Assembly (NCBI RefSeq): GCF_001577365.1
Contig: NZ_CP014516.1
Coordinates: forward strand, 8,451 to 72,450
DNA from: Frondihabitans sp. PAMC 28766
GTDB taxonomy: Bacteria > Actinomycetota > Actinomycetes > Actinomycetales > Microbacteriaceae
DNA length: 64,000 bases
Direction: 5' to 3'
Shown in pieces: positions 18,182 through 26,331 of the stretch. Within the stretch, counting starts at the first letter, position 1; each line of letters starts with the position of its first letter. The notes beneath the pieces were generated by a model. The model did no database searches. It saw only the letters and a list, made by a program, of their open reading frames with translations, and was not told the origin of the DNA. Made by a program: the position numbers and the translations under genes.

Positions 18182-19052
18182 TGCCCTTCTTCTTCGTGGA
18201 GGCCCCAAGGAGGGCTTTACTGACCCGCTGCGCCGTGCGGGCAAGCTGCCCGTCCAACGCTTCGGAAATCTCTGTGACACCGCGCAGGCGCGGCATCCAG
18301 GGTGCGAATACGACCGTGTTCGCCCCGGCGAGCACGCGCTGTTCGCGTGCTGCTGCGGGGACCGGTTGGCCGGGAGCGTCCGCGACAATCAGGACCGCCT
18401 GCACTCGTTCCGGTCCGACGTCGCGGATGAGCCGCTTGGCGGCTGCAATACCCGAGGGGACCGAACGACAGACGACGACGATCCGGCCGTCAGCCGGCGC
18501 AGTCGTCTCGGCATCGTCGCCGTGGAGCAGGTGCGCCCACGTCGACGTTCCCGCGCCTGCGTGCGCGCCAACGAGGACTAGAGGATCTGGTTCAAGCGGC
18601 TCGTGCTTTACGGCCTCGGGGGTTCCTGCTTCAGGCAGGCCCCAGGGCGCGGCGGTTTCGAGCACGTCGATGACGGTTCCCGTCGACGTGACCACGACAC
18701 GCTCGACAATTCCCCCCTGGCACAAGGCAATCCGCCAAGGTGCCTCGGCGCTCGAAGCTTGAATTGTTCTCTCCAGCAGGGACGCCCGAGGTGTCGTCGT
18801 CGAGGCTGTGACGGCGACACCATGGGCGGACCACATCGGGCCGACCATATGGGAAACCTCAATAACAGTCAGGGCCGTGGTTCGGTCCGCTCCGCAGGTC
18901 ATGCAGTACCGCGTGCCTACGGAAGACGAGCCGCAGCTTTTACACGTTCCGCCAACGTCACCAGCCTGGGTCACCTCGGGCCCCAAAGTCAGCTTTCGCC
19001 CTGTGGATGATGCTGGGGCTGACGGGGCATTGAACTCGCGGCGAACGTCCAC
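18117..19052 (-). CDS. DUF6668-like protein: zinc ribbon plus P-loop-like domain
   Basis: First gene of the transfer operon, 311 aa. The N-terminal third has a zinc ribbon (CKSCG...YCMTCG), and the middle has a P-loop-like LVGAHAGAGTSTWAHLL followed by GRIVVVCRSVPSGIAAAKR, resembling a degenerate ATPase or GTPase. I recall similar plasmid proteins as DUF6668, but this is not verified. The C-terminus is low-complexity and basic. GTG start with an AGGAA ribosome-binding site directly upstream. It may connect regulation or energy sensing to transfer. Confidence 0.6.
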   Translation of the reverse strand: MDVRREFNAPSAPASSTGRKLTLGPEVTQAGDVGGTCKSCGSSSVGTRYCMTCGADRTTALTVIEVSHMVGPMWSAHGVAVTASTTTPRASLLERTIQASSAEAPWRIALCQGGIVERVVVTSTGTVIDVLETAAPWGLPEAGTPEAVKHEPLEPDPLVLVGAHAGAGTSTWAHLLHGDDAETTAPADGRIVVVCRSVPSGIAAAKRLIRDVGPERVQAVLIVADAPGQPVPAAAREQRVLAGANTVVFAPWMPRLRGVTEISEALDGQLARTAQRVSKALLGASTKKKGNDDGSGTVRGGRESAASHGSG

Positions 19053-19167
19053 TTCCTGCCTCCCTGGCGGCCGTCCACGTGTTTCCCCTGCTGGGGTGCT
19101 GATGACGGACCCTGAGGTCTAGGGTACCACTAAGGCATTCCATGAAACTAGTTAATAGGCTCATTAG
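19053..19167. promoter_or_regulatory. Divergent promoter region of the transfer operon
   Basis: A 115-base gap between the first transfer gene (minus) and a winged-helix gene (plus). It contains the palindrome AACTAGTT (19146-19153) in an AT-rich patch, with TAATAG at 19153-19158 about ten bases before the plus-strand ATG. Both operons must be transcribed from here, so the winged-helix protein is a natural candidate to bind it. Exact promoters were not resolved. Confidence 0.45.
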
Positions 19168-19530
19168 ATGTTGATTGTTGGTAAGGGCCACAATGGTCGG
19201 GTGCCTCGTCTTTACAAGCCGACTGACCCGGATCGGGATGACGACGTCGAGGCTGCTGTTCAACTTGCTGGCAGTAGGCCCCGTCACGAGATCGTCCGTT
19301 ATCTTTCGGAGCACGGGCCGTCGTTCCGTAGTGACATTTCCGGGGGCACCGGGATCGTTGGTGGAGCGCTTGGGACGCACCTGGATCGCCTGATGGGCAT
19401 CGGGGTCATTGAGGCAGATATCCCGGAAGGCAAGCGCACGGGTCGTGCCATCCGCTACACGCTGGATGCTCAGCGCGTGAACTATCTCCTGGATGCTTGG
19501 TTCCGCTACGCGGGGTTACCTCGCGAGTGA
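19168..19530 (+). CDS. Small winged-helix transcriptional regulator (ArsR-like)
   Basis: A 120-aa protein with a winged helix-turn-helix in the C-terminal two thirds: PRHEIVRYLSEHGPSFRSDI, then GGALGTHLDRLMGIGVIEADI, then a basic wing GKRTGRAIRYTL. No metal-binding cysteines, so it is not a metal sensor of ArsR type. There is no clear ribosome-binding site; the ATG at 19168 may be leaderless and a GTG at 19201 is an alternative. It diverges from the transfer operon and probably controls it. The 3' end overlaps the convergent hydrolase gene by 15 bases. Confidence 0.72.
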   Translation: MLIVGKGHNGRVPRLYKPTDPDRDDDVEAAVQLAGSRPRHEIVRYLSEHGPSFRSDISGGTGIVGGALGTHLDRLMGIGVIEADIPEGKRTGRAIRYTLDAQRVNYLLDAWFRYAGLPRE

Positions 19531-20517
19531 GTGTTTGACCGCAAACGTCCGGACGGCTTCGTCCCAGCGCTGGGGGTCTTCGTTCCATTCCAGGGTGTGC
19601 GGTGCCGTCTCGAAGATCACTACTTCTGCCCCGTGCCGGCGGGCGGCCGTACTGACGTCAGACTCCGAAACCAGGGTGTCCGCGCGGGAATGAATGAACA
19701 AAGTGGGTACTCCAGGAGTGTCCTGCCAGTCCGTCACGGCCAGCGCCGTCGGGGCACCCCCGAGGCGCGACAGGCCAGGCGTCTTCGTGATGCGGAACGC
19801 CGCGGACCCCACGAATCGGGGTAGATGAGCGGCGCTCACTGCCCCCCGGAGAGCCGTCTTGACGCTCAGAAGTGGTGAGACGCCGATGATTGCGTCGACG
19901 TCAACACGAGACGCAGCGACGGACGCCGCCAGGGCGCCGGCGGACCAGCCTTGAAGGACGACGCGCGAAGCGCCGCGCTCCCGGGCGGCGCGGACACGTG
20001 CCACCACCTCGTCTGAGGCCGTGGCATCGAGGGAGCGGGCCGGGAGCTTTGTGAAGTCGAGGATCTCCGAGGACGCTCCAAGTTCCCGCCACACGTTGAC
20101 GCCCCGAAGGACCTGACGCGGACCAAGTGACTGCCCGTGAACATGGATGACGTGCGTTCCACCGTCAAGGGCTTCGTCGCTGGCAAGGATGTCGTCGACG
20201 GTGTCGTGCATGATCGCGTCCCATGCCCACTCCCCTGCCTCGATCACAGCAGCAGCCTCGCGCCTCACAGCTCCGTCGGCCGCGGAGATGATCTGCCCCA
20301 CTGGCACGTTCTGAGGGCCGCGCTGCAACCGGTAGGCCCCAGGAAGCCGGGTGTCGCGGGTTGCCGTCAGCGTCACGTCACTTGCGCTGCTTTCTCGCAC
20401 CGAGGCTTTAGCGGTGTACGGGGCCGGCGTGACGAGGCGCCTGGCGACGAAAGCGCTGAGGCCGAGCGTGCCGGCCAAACCGGCGATGGTTCCGAGTGCA
20501 TAGATCGGCTTGTTCAT
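19516..20517 (-). CDS. Alpha/beta hydrolase with N-terminal membrane anchor
   Basis: A 333-aa protein with a hydrophobic N-terminus (PIYALGTIAGLAGTLGLSAF) and an alpha/beta-hydrolase domain. Visible are the oxyanion segment HVHGQSLG, the nucleophile elbow GWSAG, an acid in HSRADTLVSESD and the catalytic His in ETAPHTLEW, a complete Ser-Asp-His triad. It probably acts on a lipid or ester at the membrane; the substrate is unknown. Last gene of a four-gene cassette, with a 4-base overlap to the membrane-protein gene upstream. Confidence 0.78.
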   Translation of the reverse strand: MNKPIYALGTIAGLAGTLGLSAFVARRLVTPAPYTAKASVRESSASDVTLTATRDTRLPGAYRLQRGPQNVPVGQIISAADGAVRREAAAVIEAGEWAWDAIMHDTVDDILASDEALDGGTHVIHVHGQSLGPRQVLRGVNVWRELGASSEILDFTKLPARSLDATASDEVVARVRAARERGASRVVLQGWSAGALAASVAASRVDVDAIIGVSPLLSVKTALRGAVSAAHLPRFVGSAAFRITKTPGLSRLGGAPTALAVTDWQDTPGVPTLFIHSRADTLVSESDVSTAARRHGAEVVIFETAPHTLEWNEDPQRWDEAVRTFAVKHSLAR

Positions 20518-21470
20518 CGTGCTGCCTCCGAGAAGTGTGCGGGATTAACCAGGTTTGTCGCGGCGGGCAGGGGGAGGCTGGCTTCACGTGCGCGGTCCTC
20601 GATCTCGAGGACGAGTCGGTGAAGTCGTCGGCGCCACTGCGCCCGGGAATAGGGGATCTCGAAGTAAAGCCCTGATCGGTTTGCGGCGGCTTCGAGCTCC
20701 CGCAGTTTTGGCTCGAGGTTTGCGATCGTTTGCGCTGCTTGCTTCCAGTCCCCGTATTCGTGGCGGGCGCTGACCAGCACCGGCGCTGCCGCGCCGACGG
20801 CCAACAAGACCATGGAAAGCAAAAACACGACGTTGTAAACCGGGGAAAGAACGGCAACAATGCGCAGGCGTCCGACGACGTGAGCTGCATCCATAGCGAT
20901 GGCGATCGCAGCGAGGACCATGAGGCCGGCTGCTCCAAGGATGAAGCCCCAGTACATGCGGCTTGGCCGCGGTTCTTGCGTCAACTCCGCGTACACGGCG
21001 TGGGCCGCGATGCCAATAATGATGGCGACATACGTCATCTCGACGGCCGAGTAAAGGCCGGTGGGGACCTGAGCGCCGTAGGTCTGCATGAACTGGTCCG
21101 TGGTGTGAGGCGCCGTGATTTCTAGGAATAACGCGACCATCGACGCCAGGACGATGCCGCACACGATGAAGCGGGACGGTCGGAAAAGACGGGCCTTGTC
21201 TGCGGCCGCCTCGACGGACTGAGCTAAGGCGAACAAACCAGCGACCATAAAGCAGCGACCGACAAGATCGGCGACATTGGGAGTGTCGAAAAGCGAGGCC
21301 AGTTTGTTGGTTATGAAGGGTTCGTTCACTCCAAGTCCGATGACCACGAACGCGCAGCACATCATGAGCCAGGTCACGCTGGGCGACTGCGTTCTCACAA
21401 AGGCGTAGCGAATGGTGAGCAGGACAAGGATCGCCCAGACGGGTGCCGAACCGGCGACGTGGAGGGTCAC
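20514..21470 (-). CDS. MAB_1171c/DUF6545-like polytopic membrane protein
   Basis: A 318-aa protein with about seven transmembrane helices in the first 230 residues (for example PVWAILVLLTIRYAF, FIVCGIVLASMVALFLEI, VVFLLSMVLLAVGAAAPVL) and a cytoplasmic C-terminal domain containing RRLHRLVLEIEDRAREAS. This architecture and the R.....IEDR motif match actinobacterial proteins I know as MAB_1171c or DUF6545, of unknown function and often beside an HTH protein and an ImmA/IrrE-type peptidase, as here. Overlaps of four bases with both neighbours show translational coupling. Confidence 0.72.
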   Translation of the reverse strand: MTLHVAGSAPVWAILVLLTIRYAFVRTQSPSVTWLMMCCAFVVIGLGVNEPFITNKLASLFDTPNVADLVGRCFMVAGLFALAQSVEAAADKARLFRPSRFIVCGIVLASMVALFLEITAPHTTDQFMQTYGAQVPTGLYSAVEMTYVAIIIGIAAHAVYAELTQEPRPSRMYWGFILGAAGLMVLAAIAIAMDAAHVVGRLRIVAVLSPVYNVVFLLSMVLLAVGAAAPVLVSARHEYGDWKQAAQTIANLEPKLRELEAAANRSGLYFEIPYSRAQWRRRLHRLVLEIEDRAREASLPLPAATNLVNPAHFSEAAR

Positions 21471-21928
21471 TTGAAAATGCCTGTTCCTACCTGACCAGTG
21501 CCGATCACACCGGTACGCAGCGCCAGTTCATCTGCGATCAGTTCGACGATGCGCTCGTTGGGGTTTTCAAGATCTCGACGTTGAAAGGCGACCCGGCCCC
21601 TGAGTTGGTCAAGGTAGGGCATGTGGTCACAATCTCGGTCCTGCATCAGGACATGAGCGATCTCATGCAGGATGCAGGCCATTCTCGACGGCTCCGACAG
21701 AGCTGAATGCGTCTGAACCAGGGCGCGGTCCTTCATCTGGATTAGCTGTGCGGACTGGCCCCCGTTGAGTTCGGCCGTTTCGAAGACGATTGGCTTCCCG
21801 AGGACCTCTTCTGCATGATCCACAAGTTGTTCAAGAGTTAGCTTACGTGGCAGCCGAAGCGTCTTCACACGCTTGCTCGCCAGCGCATAGGCGGGAGAAA
21901 CCGGTCTCCTGCGCAGGACACCCATCAC
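21467..21928 (-). CDS. ImmA/IrrE-type zinc metallopeptidase
   Basis: A 153-aa protein with the gluzincin motif LHEIAH (two zinc His and the catalytic Glu) and a downstream Glu in VELIADELALR as probable third ligand. Proteins of this type cleave HTH repressors, as ImmA does in ICEBs1, and are normally encoded beside their target. Here the gene overlaps the upstream HTH gene by four bases, so that protein is the likely substrate. It is shorter than ImmA and has no HTH of its own. Confidence 0.8.
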   Translation of the reverse strand: MMGVLRRRPVSPAYALASKRVKTLRLPRKLTLEQLVDHAEEVLGKPIVFETAELNGGQSAQLIQMKDRALVQTHSALSEPSRMACILHEIAHVLMQDRDCDHMPYLDQLRGRVAFQRRDLENPNERIVELIADELALRTGVIGTGQVGTGIFK

Positions 21929-22395
21929 TTGTCGCCTTCTTCCGTGACTTTCCGCTCTTCCAGCTTCCTAAGGCTGTCGAGCACGTCGCGAATTTCTTCG
22001 ACGGTCGCGAACTCGTCAAATCGTCGACTGGCGAAAGCAACCACTTCTTGCTTCCGCATCTCAAGAACTAGCTCGAGCTGGGCTTGGACGCGTTCAGGCA
22101 CGTCTGTGTGACCAACCGGGTCCGTGAGGTACTCGGCCGGCACCCCGAAGAAGTCGGCAAGGCCGGTCAAGAGATCTTTGTCTCGTACGACCGGGCCGGT
22201 GCCGTTGAGCATGTACCACCAGCGAGGACGCGTTAGAGCGATGCCCTTGCCATGCAACTCAGCTTCAATTTCCTTGAACGATGGCGGCTCGCCAGTGTTT
22301 GCTTCCACGACGTCCATAAGCAGTCGCAGCTTGCGTGAGAGCTCGCTGCGGTGCTTGTCGGAGAGTCGTCCTGAGTCCGAAGCTTTGATACCCAA
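21925..22395 (-). CDS. HTH regulator, first gene of the four-gene cassette
   Basis: A 156-aa DNA-binding protein. The N-terminal region (SRKLRLLMDVVEANTGEPPSFKEIEAEL) followed by ALTRPRWWYMLNGTGP and DKDLLTGLADFFGVPAEYL is an XRE/EspR-like helix-turn-helix used to recognise operators and measure copy by dimerisation. The C-terminal half is a charged helix, probably for dimerisation. It starts the minus-strand cassette and diverges from a small winged-helix gene. It is probably the repressor that the next gene's peptidase cleaves; this is inference from gene order. Confidence 0.78.
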   Translation of the reverse strand: MGIKASDSGRLSDKHRSELSRKLRLLMDVVEANTGEPPSFKEIEAELHGKGIALTRPRWWYMLNGTGPVVRDKDLLTGLADFFGVPAEYLTDPVGHTDVPERVQAQLELVLEMRKQEVVAFASRRFDEFATVEEIRDVLDSLRKLEERKVTEEGDK

Positions 22396-22449
22396 TGTGT
22401 CCTTCGTTCGTGCGCCGTAGCTTGTTCAGAGCATGCTATACCTAATCGC

Positions 22450-22716
22450 ATGCAGTGCATCGACGACGATCTGTCCGTAGGGACTCTCGGGCTACGTGTA
22501 GTGCGGACCCTCCGGCAGATTCGCTCTGCCACGTGCTACTCGCTTGCGGTCCGACTTCACGCCGCTCCCGCACGGTTGCAGTCCGAACTTTCGCACCTGG
22601 CTGCGCTCGGAATCGTCGTCTCAACAGACGAAAAACAGTGGGCCGTGTCTCTTGAGGGCTCTCAACGCTGGCGCGAAGCCCTGGAAGGAAGGCTTTTCGG
22701 TGTCACCCATTTCTGA
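22450..22716 (+). CDS. Small winged-helix-like protein
   Basis: An 88-aa protein whose spacing of hydrophobic residues (LRVVRTLRQIRSATCYSLA, then LQSELSHLAALGIVVSTDE, then WAVSLEGSQRW) suggests a minimal winged helix. I do not know its family. The ATG lies eight bases after TATACC (22437-22442), so the mRNA is probably leaderless. It is divergent from the HTH cassette with only 54 bases between the starts, so the two transcripts are likely controlled together. Confidence 0.55.
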   Translation: MQCIDDDLSVGTLGLRVVRTLRQIRSATCYSLAVRLHAAPARLQSELSHLAALGIVVSTDEKQWAVSLEGSQRWREALEGRLFGVTHF

Positions 22717-22864
22717 TTGGTCACGGCGCACAAACGACTTTGGCATCTTTGCGGGCACGGACCCTGGGCCGAAGCCTCTCGAAGTGGCAGGAGGGTCGAT
22801 TCCTTCTAAAAGGATGTCGACACGCCGAACGTCATGCTCCAATGCATGCATTAAGTGCGACAGC

Positions 22865-23116
22865 ATGTCGGCCATGAGCGCAGTTCAAGGACGGGCCCGC
22901 AGAAGCCGGGAAGCACTGCCAACGGTGTCGCTGCAGGCTCGAGTCTCCCCGGATGTTCGGGCTGAGATCGAGGCAGCTGCTGCTGCAAGTGGAGTATCGC
23001 TTGCTTACTACCTAGACGCGTTCTTCAAGTTGCAGGTCGACGCCTTTGGGTCCCTGCCCATAGTTCCGTCGCCGCGCCCACAGCTGGAGGAACTGCCCAT
23101 CGCAGACGTCGCTTAA
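22865..23116 (+). CDS. Small ribbon-helix-helix-like protein
   Basis: An 83-aa protein with a basic N-terminus and the segment TVSLQARVSPDVRAEIEAA followed by SGVSLAYYLDAFFKLQVD, which fits the beta-strand/two-helix pattern of ribbon-helix-helix DNA-binding proteins of plasmids. The start is uncertain: ATGs at 22865 and 22874 are possible and neither has a strong ribosome-binding site; the open frame extends further upstream. A strong terminator follows the stop. It may control the copy number of the replication gene directly downstream. Confidence 0.55.
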   Translation: MSAMSAVQGRARRSREALPTVSLQARVSPDVRAEIEAAAAASGVSLAYYLDAFFKLQVDAFGSLPIVPSPRPQLEELPIADVA

Positions 23117-23121
23117 CGAGT

Positions 23122-23151
23122 AAGAGCCCGTCGTTTTCACGACGGGCTCTT
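23122..23151 (+). terminator. Hairpin terminator before the replication gene
   Basis: Arms AAGAGCCCGTCG (23122-23133) and CGACGGGCTCTT (23140-23151) form a perfect 12-bp stem with a 6-base loop, five bases after the stop of the ribbon-helix-helix gene. It isolates the replication gene from upstream transcription. Confidence 0.85.
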
Positions 23152-23342
23152 CAAGATTCGTAGCTCAGAACCCACGAAGCCGCCAAGCAAGCGGTTCGAG
23201 CTAATCCAGTTCAAGTACCGGTAATCAGCCGGGCCTTTCGCCTACCCCACAGGGTCTCACCTGAGGAGATGACGCCATCGTAACGCGTCTGCGTCCCAAC
23301 GCGCTATCTGCGTACCCGAAAACTTCCGGCGAGTCGTCATTA

Positions 23343-25256
23343 GTGTCGGCTGCGTGGGAGCTTTCGCGTGTGCTTTCTCCGCGGGATCGGGTGCGTGTGA
23401 TGAAGCGCGACGCGTACGGATGTCTGGATGAGAACTCCTATCCCCTGTTCCACCAGGTCGGCCCCACTCCCCCATCCACGCCGTGGGCTATCCGCCTGGC
23501 GGATACCACAGGCCTGTACCGGCTGCTGTGCTTTGACTTTGACGGTAAGGAAGGCGGCGGCGTCTCTGTCGAGTTGATGGAACGAGCAGTAGACGACTGC
23601 GACGAGCTTTCCGCACTCCTGAACGCCCATGACGTTGCGCACGTCGTGTGCCAGTCCTCCGGCACGGGTGGTCGACACATCTGGGTCGCGCCCCGTGACG
23701 GCGCCCCCGCGGATCTCGTGGGAGCGCTTGCCCGCGCAGCCCGTGCCCGCTTCCGGACTCTGGATCATGGGATGCTCTGCAATCCGGCCGAGGGTGCCGC
23801 ACGTCCCCCGCTGTCGCCCCACCGTGACGGTTCCACCTCCACCCTTCTCCGGGGCTCCCTAGAGGCGCTGACGGGTCGCCAGGCAACCACGGCTGGCCTG
23901 GCTGGTGTGCTGGAGGCACTCGAAGCGCTTCGGCCGGCGTTGCGCGCTCAGGACAGTGCCCCGTCGGGGCCGGTCAACACTGGCCACCGGCCGCACCGGC
24001 GCTTGAGCCGTCAGGGCGAGGCGCATATGGGCACGATCAATGGGGGTTCTAACCCGTCCTGGACCGGGTTCATGTGCCTGCTGTCCGCCGCGGTCGCTGG
24101 TTGGACTCTCCGGGACGTTGAGCACGCCGTCAGGACAGCTCCAGGGATGGAGCACTACCGGACGAAGAACACCGGCCGCGGCGGCCGACGCAAGCGTGAC
24201 CCTCGGGAAGCTCACGCGCGCATGGAACGACAATGGGACAAGGCGCAGCAGTACGCGGCCCTGTACCGGCCGCTCCCGGCCGAACAGGAGCCCCGTGACT
24301 ACACAGAGCTGATCGGAATCGTCGACAGCGTCGAGCATCTCCTGACCCGGCTCCGAGTCACTCCCGGCCGGTGGACCCGCACTGAGGCCGCCCACTCCCA
24401 GGTCAGCGTCTTACAAGCGGTCGCGTTTCTGACCCTCCAAACCGGCAAACGGGTCGTCGCGGCGTCCATCCGAGACCTCGCCCTGATGACCGGCCTTGGC
24501 CGCACCACCGCAGCCACTGCCCTGCACGCTCTTCAAGTGGCCGGCTTCGTTCAGCACGTCACGGGTGCTGAACAGGGCAACGCCGCTGAATGGCGGCTTA
24601 CCCCGCCGCTTTCCACAGGTGACAACAGAGTCCGGTCACAACCATTTAATAACCCCCGCCCCCCTACGGGGCTTTTCGACAAACGTGCGGAATTGATGAT
24701 GGTTTTGGAGAACACGCTCCTAGATGTCAGGCATGATCTTTTTACTCGCGCCGGTCTTGGACACTTGGCAGGCAGGACTTACGCGCTCCTGCGACAGCAT
24801 CCCGCTATGACAGTCGATTCAGCAGCTGCACTACTGGGAGTTACCGCGCGACACACAGCGACAATCCTGAGCAGACTGCGTAGACACCGGCTCATCATCA
24901 GGCATGGCGCTGGCTGGGCCCGCAGCAAGCAAGACCTACGGGGACGAGCTGCACGGACGGTTGGTGTTGCTGGGTACCTGGTTGATCGAGGGCATCGGTA
25001 TTGGGTCGAGCGCGAGACTTGGCAGTGGTGGTTGGCAGAACTAACCACCATGAACTCCTCCCCCGGGTCCCGTCCGAGACGCCAGCACGTCAGCAGCCGT
25101 CCACTTTTCGAAGCCGAAACAAACGGTGAACGCGTCTGGCCCCGATACCCCCGGTCTGCTGATCGTCGAGCCGATCACAAAAGCGCTCGTTCTCTCGTGT
25201 TCGATGGCGTGCTGAATCCGGCGAGTCGATTCCAATATCTCGGCGATGCAGCGTAG
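23343..25256 (+). CDS. Replication protein with primase-polymerase (AEP) domain and HTH
   Basis: A 637-aa protein likely to start plasmid replication. The N-terminal region is an archaeo-eukaryotic-type primase/polymerase: catalytic FDFDGK with Asp65 and Asp67, then QSSGTGGRHIWV with His112. The middle part is helical, and the C-terminal half has helix-turn-helix units (IRDLALMTGLGRTTAATALH and DSAAALLGVTARHTATILSR), plausibly for origin binding. GTG start at 23343 with no clear ribosome-binding site; an ATG at 23400 would remove part of the domain. It lies just before parAB, as in many actinobacterial plasmids. Confidence 0.8.
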   Translation: MSAAWELSRVLSPRDRVRVMKRDAYGCLDENSYPLFHQVGPTPPSTPWAIRLADTTGLYRLLCFDFDGKEGGGVSVELMERAVDDCDELSALLNAHDVAHVVCQSSGTGGRHIWVAPRDGAPADLVGALARAARARFRTLDHGMLCNPAEGAARPPLSPHRDGSTSTLLRGSLEALTGRQATTAGLAGVLEALEALRPALRAQDSAPSGPVNTGHRPHRRLSRQGEAHMGTINGGSNPSWTGFMCLLSAAVAGWTLRDVEHAVRTAPGMEHYRTKNTGRGGRRKRDPREAHARMERQWDKAQQYAALYRPLPAEQEPRDYTELIGIVDSVEHLLTRLRVTPGRWTRTEAAHSQVSVLQAVAFLTLQTGKRVVAASIRDLALMTGLGRTTAATALHALQVAGFVQHVTGAEQGNAAEWRLTPPLSTGDNRVRSQPFNNPRPPTGLFDKRAELMMVLENTLLDVRHDLFTRAGLGHLAGRTYALLRQHPAMTVDSAAALLGVTARHTATILSRLRRHRLIIRHGAGWARSKQDLRGRAARTVGVAGYLVDRGHRYWVERETWQWWLAELTTMNSSPGSRPRRQHVSSRPLFEAETNGERVWPRYPRSADRRADHKSARSLVFDGVLNPASRFQYLGDAA

Positions 25257-25274
25257 GCACCAGGTTGATTACTT

Positions 25275-25310
25275 GTAATGACAGTAATGCGGGTAATAGC
25301 GCTATTGACG
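25275..25310. repeat. Phased 9-bp repeats and palindrome upstream of parA (candidate partition site)
   Basis: GTAATG begins at 25275 and 25284 and GTAATAG at 25293, exactly nine bases apart. The third unit runs into a perfect 12-bp palindrome, AATAGCGCTATT (25295-25306), flanked by GTAATAGCG/GACG. The stretch is AT-rich in a high-GC replicon and lies about 100 bases before parA. Such arrays serve as the centromere (parS/parC) and the operator for parAB autoregulation; binding is inferred. Confidence 0.6.
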
Positions 25311-25404
25311 CCAATGTGATGAATGGCCAGCACGGCGTGGCATCGACGGGAATTTGCTAATCGCGTCAATACTGTTTTTAGTCTTTATGGAGGTAATGAC
25401 AACA

Positions 25405-26331
25405 ATGACTGTAAATGTAATCGACCGAGGCGCCCTGGAACGAGTCATCGCGGTGATTAATGGAAAAGGTGGGGTGCTCAAGACCACATTGACGGCGAAC
25501 GTCGCCGGCCTTCTGGCGACTAGCGGGTATCGCGTTCTTGTTGTGGATTTGGACCCGCAAGGCAACCTGGCGGAAGACTTGGGCTACACGGATGACTCGC
25601 GGGACGACAAAGGTCGAAGTCTTGCTCAAGCGTTGATGTTTGGTGGGGGAGCGGCGCCGGTCGTGGGTGTCCGACCGAACCTCGACGTGCTGGTCGGCGG
25701 ATCCGTATTGGATCAGGCGACGGCCGGCTTATCGTCTCGAGCGAATAAGGATCCCGATGGCGCCAAACTCGCTCTAGCGCAGCTGCTTGTTCCCCTGGCG
25801 GGGGACTACGACATGATCCTGATCGATTGCCCTCCCGGGGACGAGACGCTGCAAACGGCGGCGGTCGCAGCGGCACGGTGGGCACTCGTTCCGGTAAAGA
25901 CGGACAAATCCAGTCGGAAGGGCTTAGGGGCGGTCGCTGCGAGGCTCGACGCTGTTCTAGCGATCAATCCGACTCTTGACCTCCTCGGTGTGGTTCTTAC
26001 TGCGGTGGGATCTGGTGCAACGGCCGTGCAGCGTGAAGCGCGTGAGCAGATTGCCGCGTTGTTCAACTCTGACCACGACGTGGTGTTCACGGCAACGGTC
26101 AGGCACAGTGAGGCGACGGCGCAGGCAACTCGTGAGCGGGGCCTTTTGGTGCATGAGCTTGATGAGCAGGTCCGGAAAGGGCCGAAATGGTACGAGATCA
26201 GGCGGGGAGACGCGAAGGCGCAGGCGCAGGCGCCTCGGAGCGCATCGTCGGTGGCTGATGATTTGCAGGCGGTCGCGCAAGAAATTGTCTTCCGGATGAC
26301 TGCTGCAGAAGCTTTGGAGGTGACCGCATGA
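25405..26331 (+). CDS. parA: Plasmid partition ATPase ParA
   Basis: A 308-aa Walker-type ATPase that should position plasmid copies before cell division. The deviant Walker A AVINGKGGVLKTTL is near the N-terminus, LVVDLDPQGNLAED carries Walker A', and MILIDCPPGDETLQTA is Walker B. It has no N-terminal HTH, so it is a type Ib-like ParA. GGAGG at 25389-25393 supports the ATG at 25405; ATG 25396 is too close to it. The gene overlaps the ParB-like gene by four bases (ATGA). Confidence 0.88.
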   Translation: MTVNVIDRGALERVIAVINGKGGVLKTTLTANVAGLLATSGYRVLVVDLDPQGNLAEDLGYTDDSRDDKGRSLAQALMFGGGAAPVVGVRPNLDVLVGGSVLDQATAGLSSRANKDPDGAKLALAQLLVPLAGDYDMILIDCPPGDETLQTAAVAAARWALVPVKTDKSSRKGLGAVAARLDAVLAINPTLDLLGVVLTAVGSGATAVQREAREQIAALFNSDHDVVFTATVRHSEATAQATRERGLLVHELDEQVRKGPKWYEIRRGDAKAQAQAPRSASSVADDLQAVAQEIVFRMTAAEALEVTA

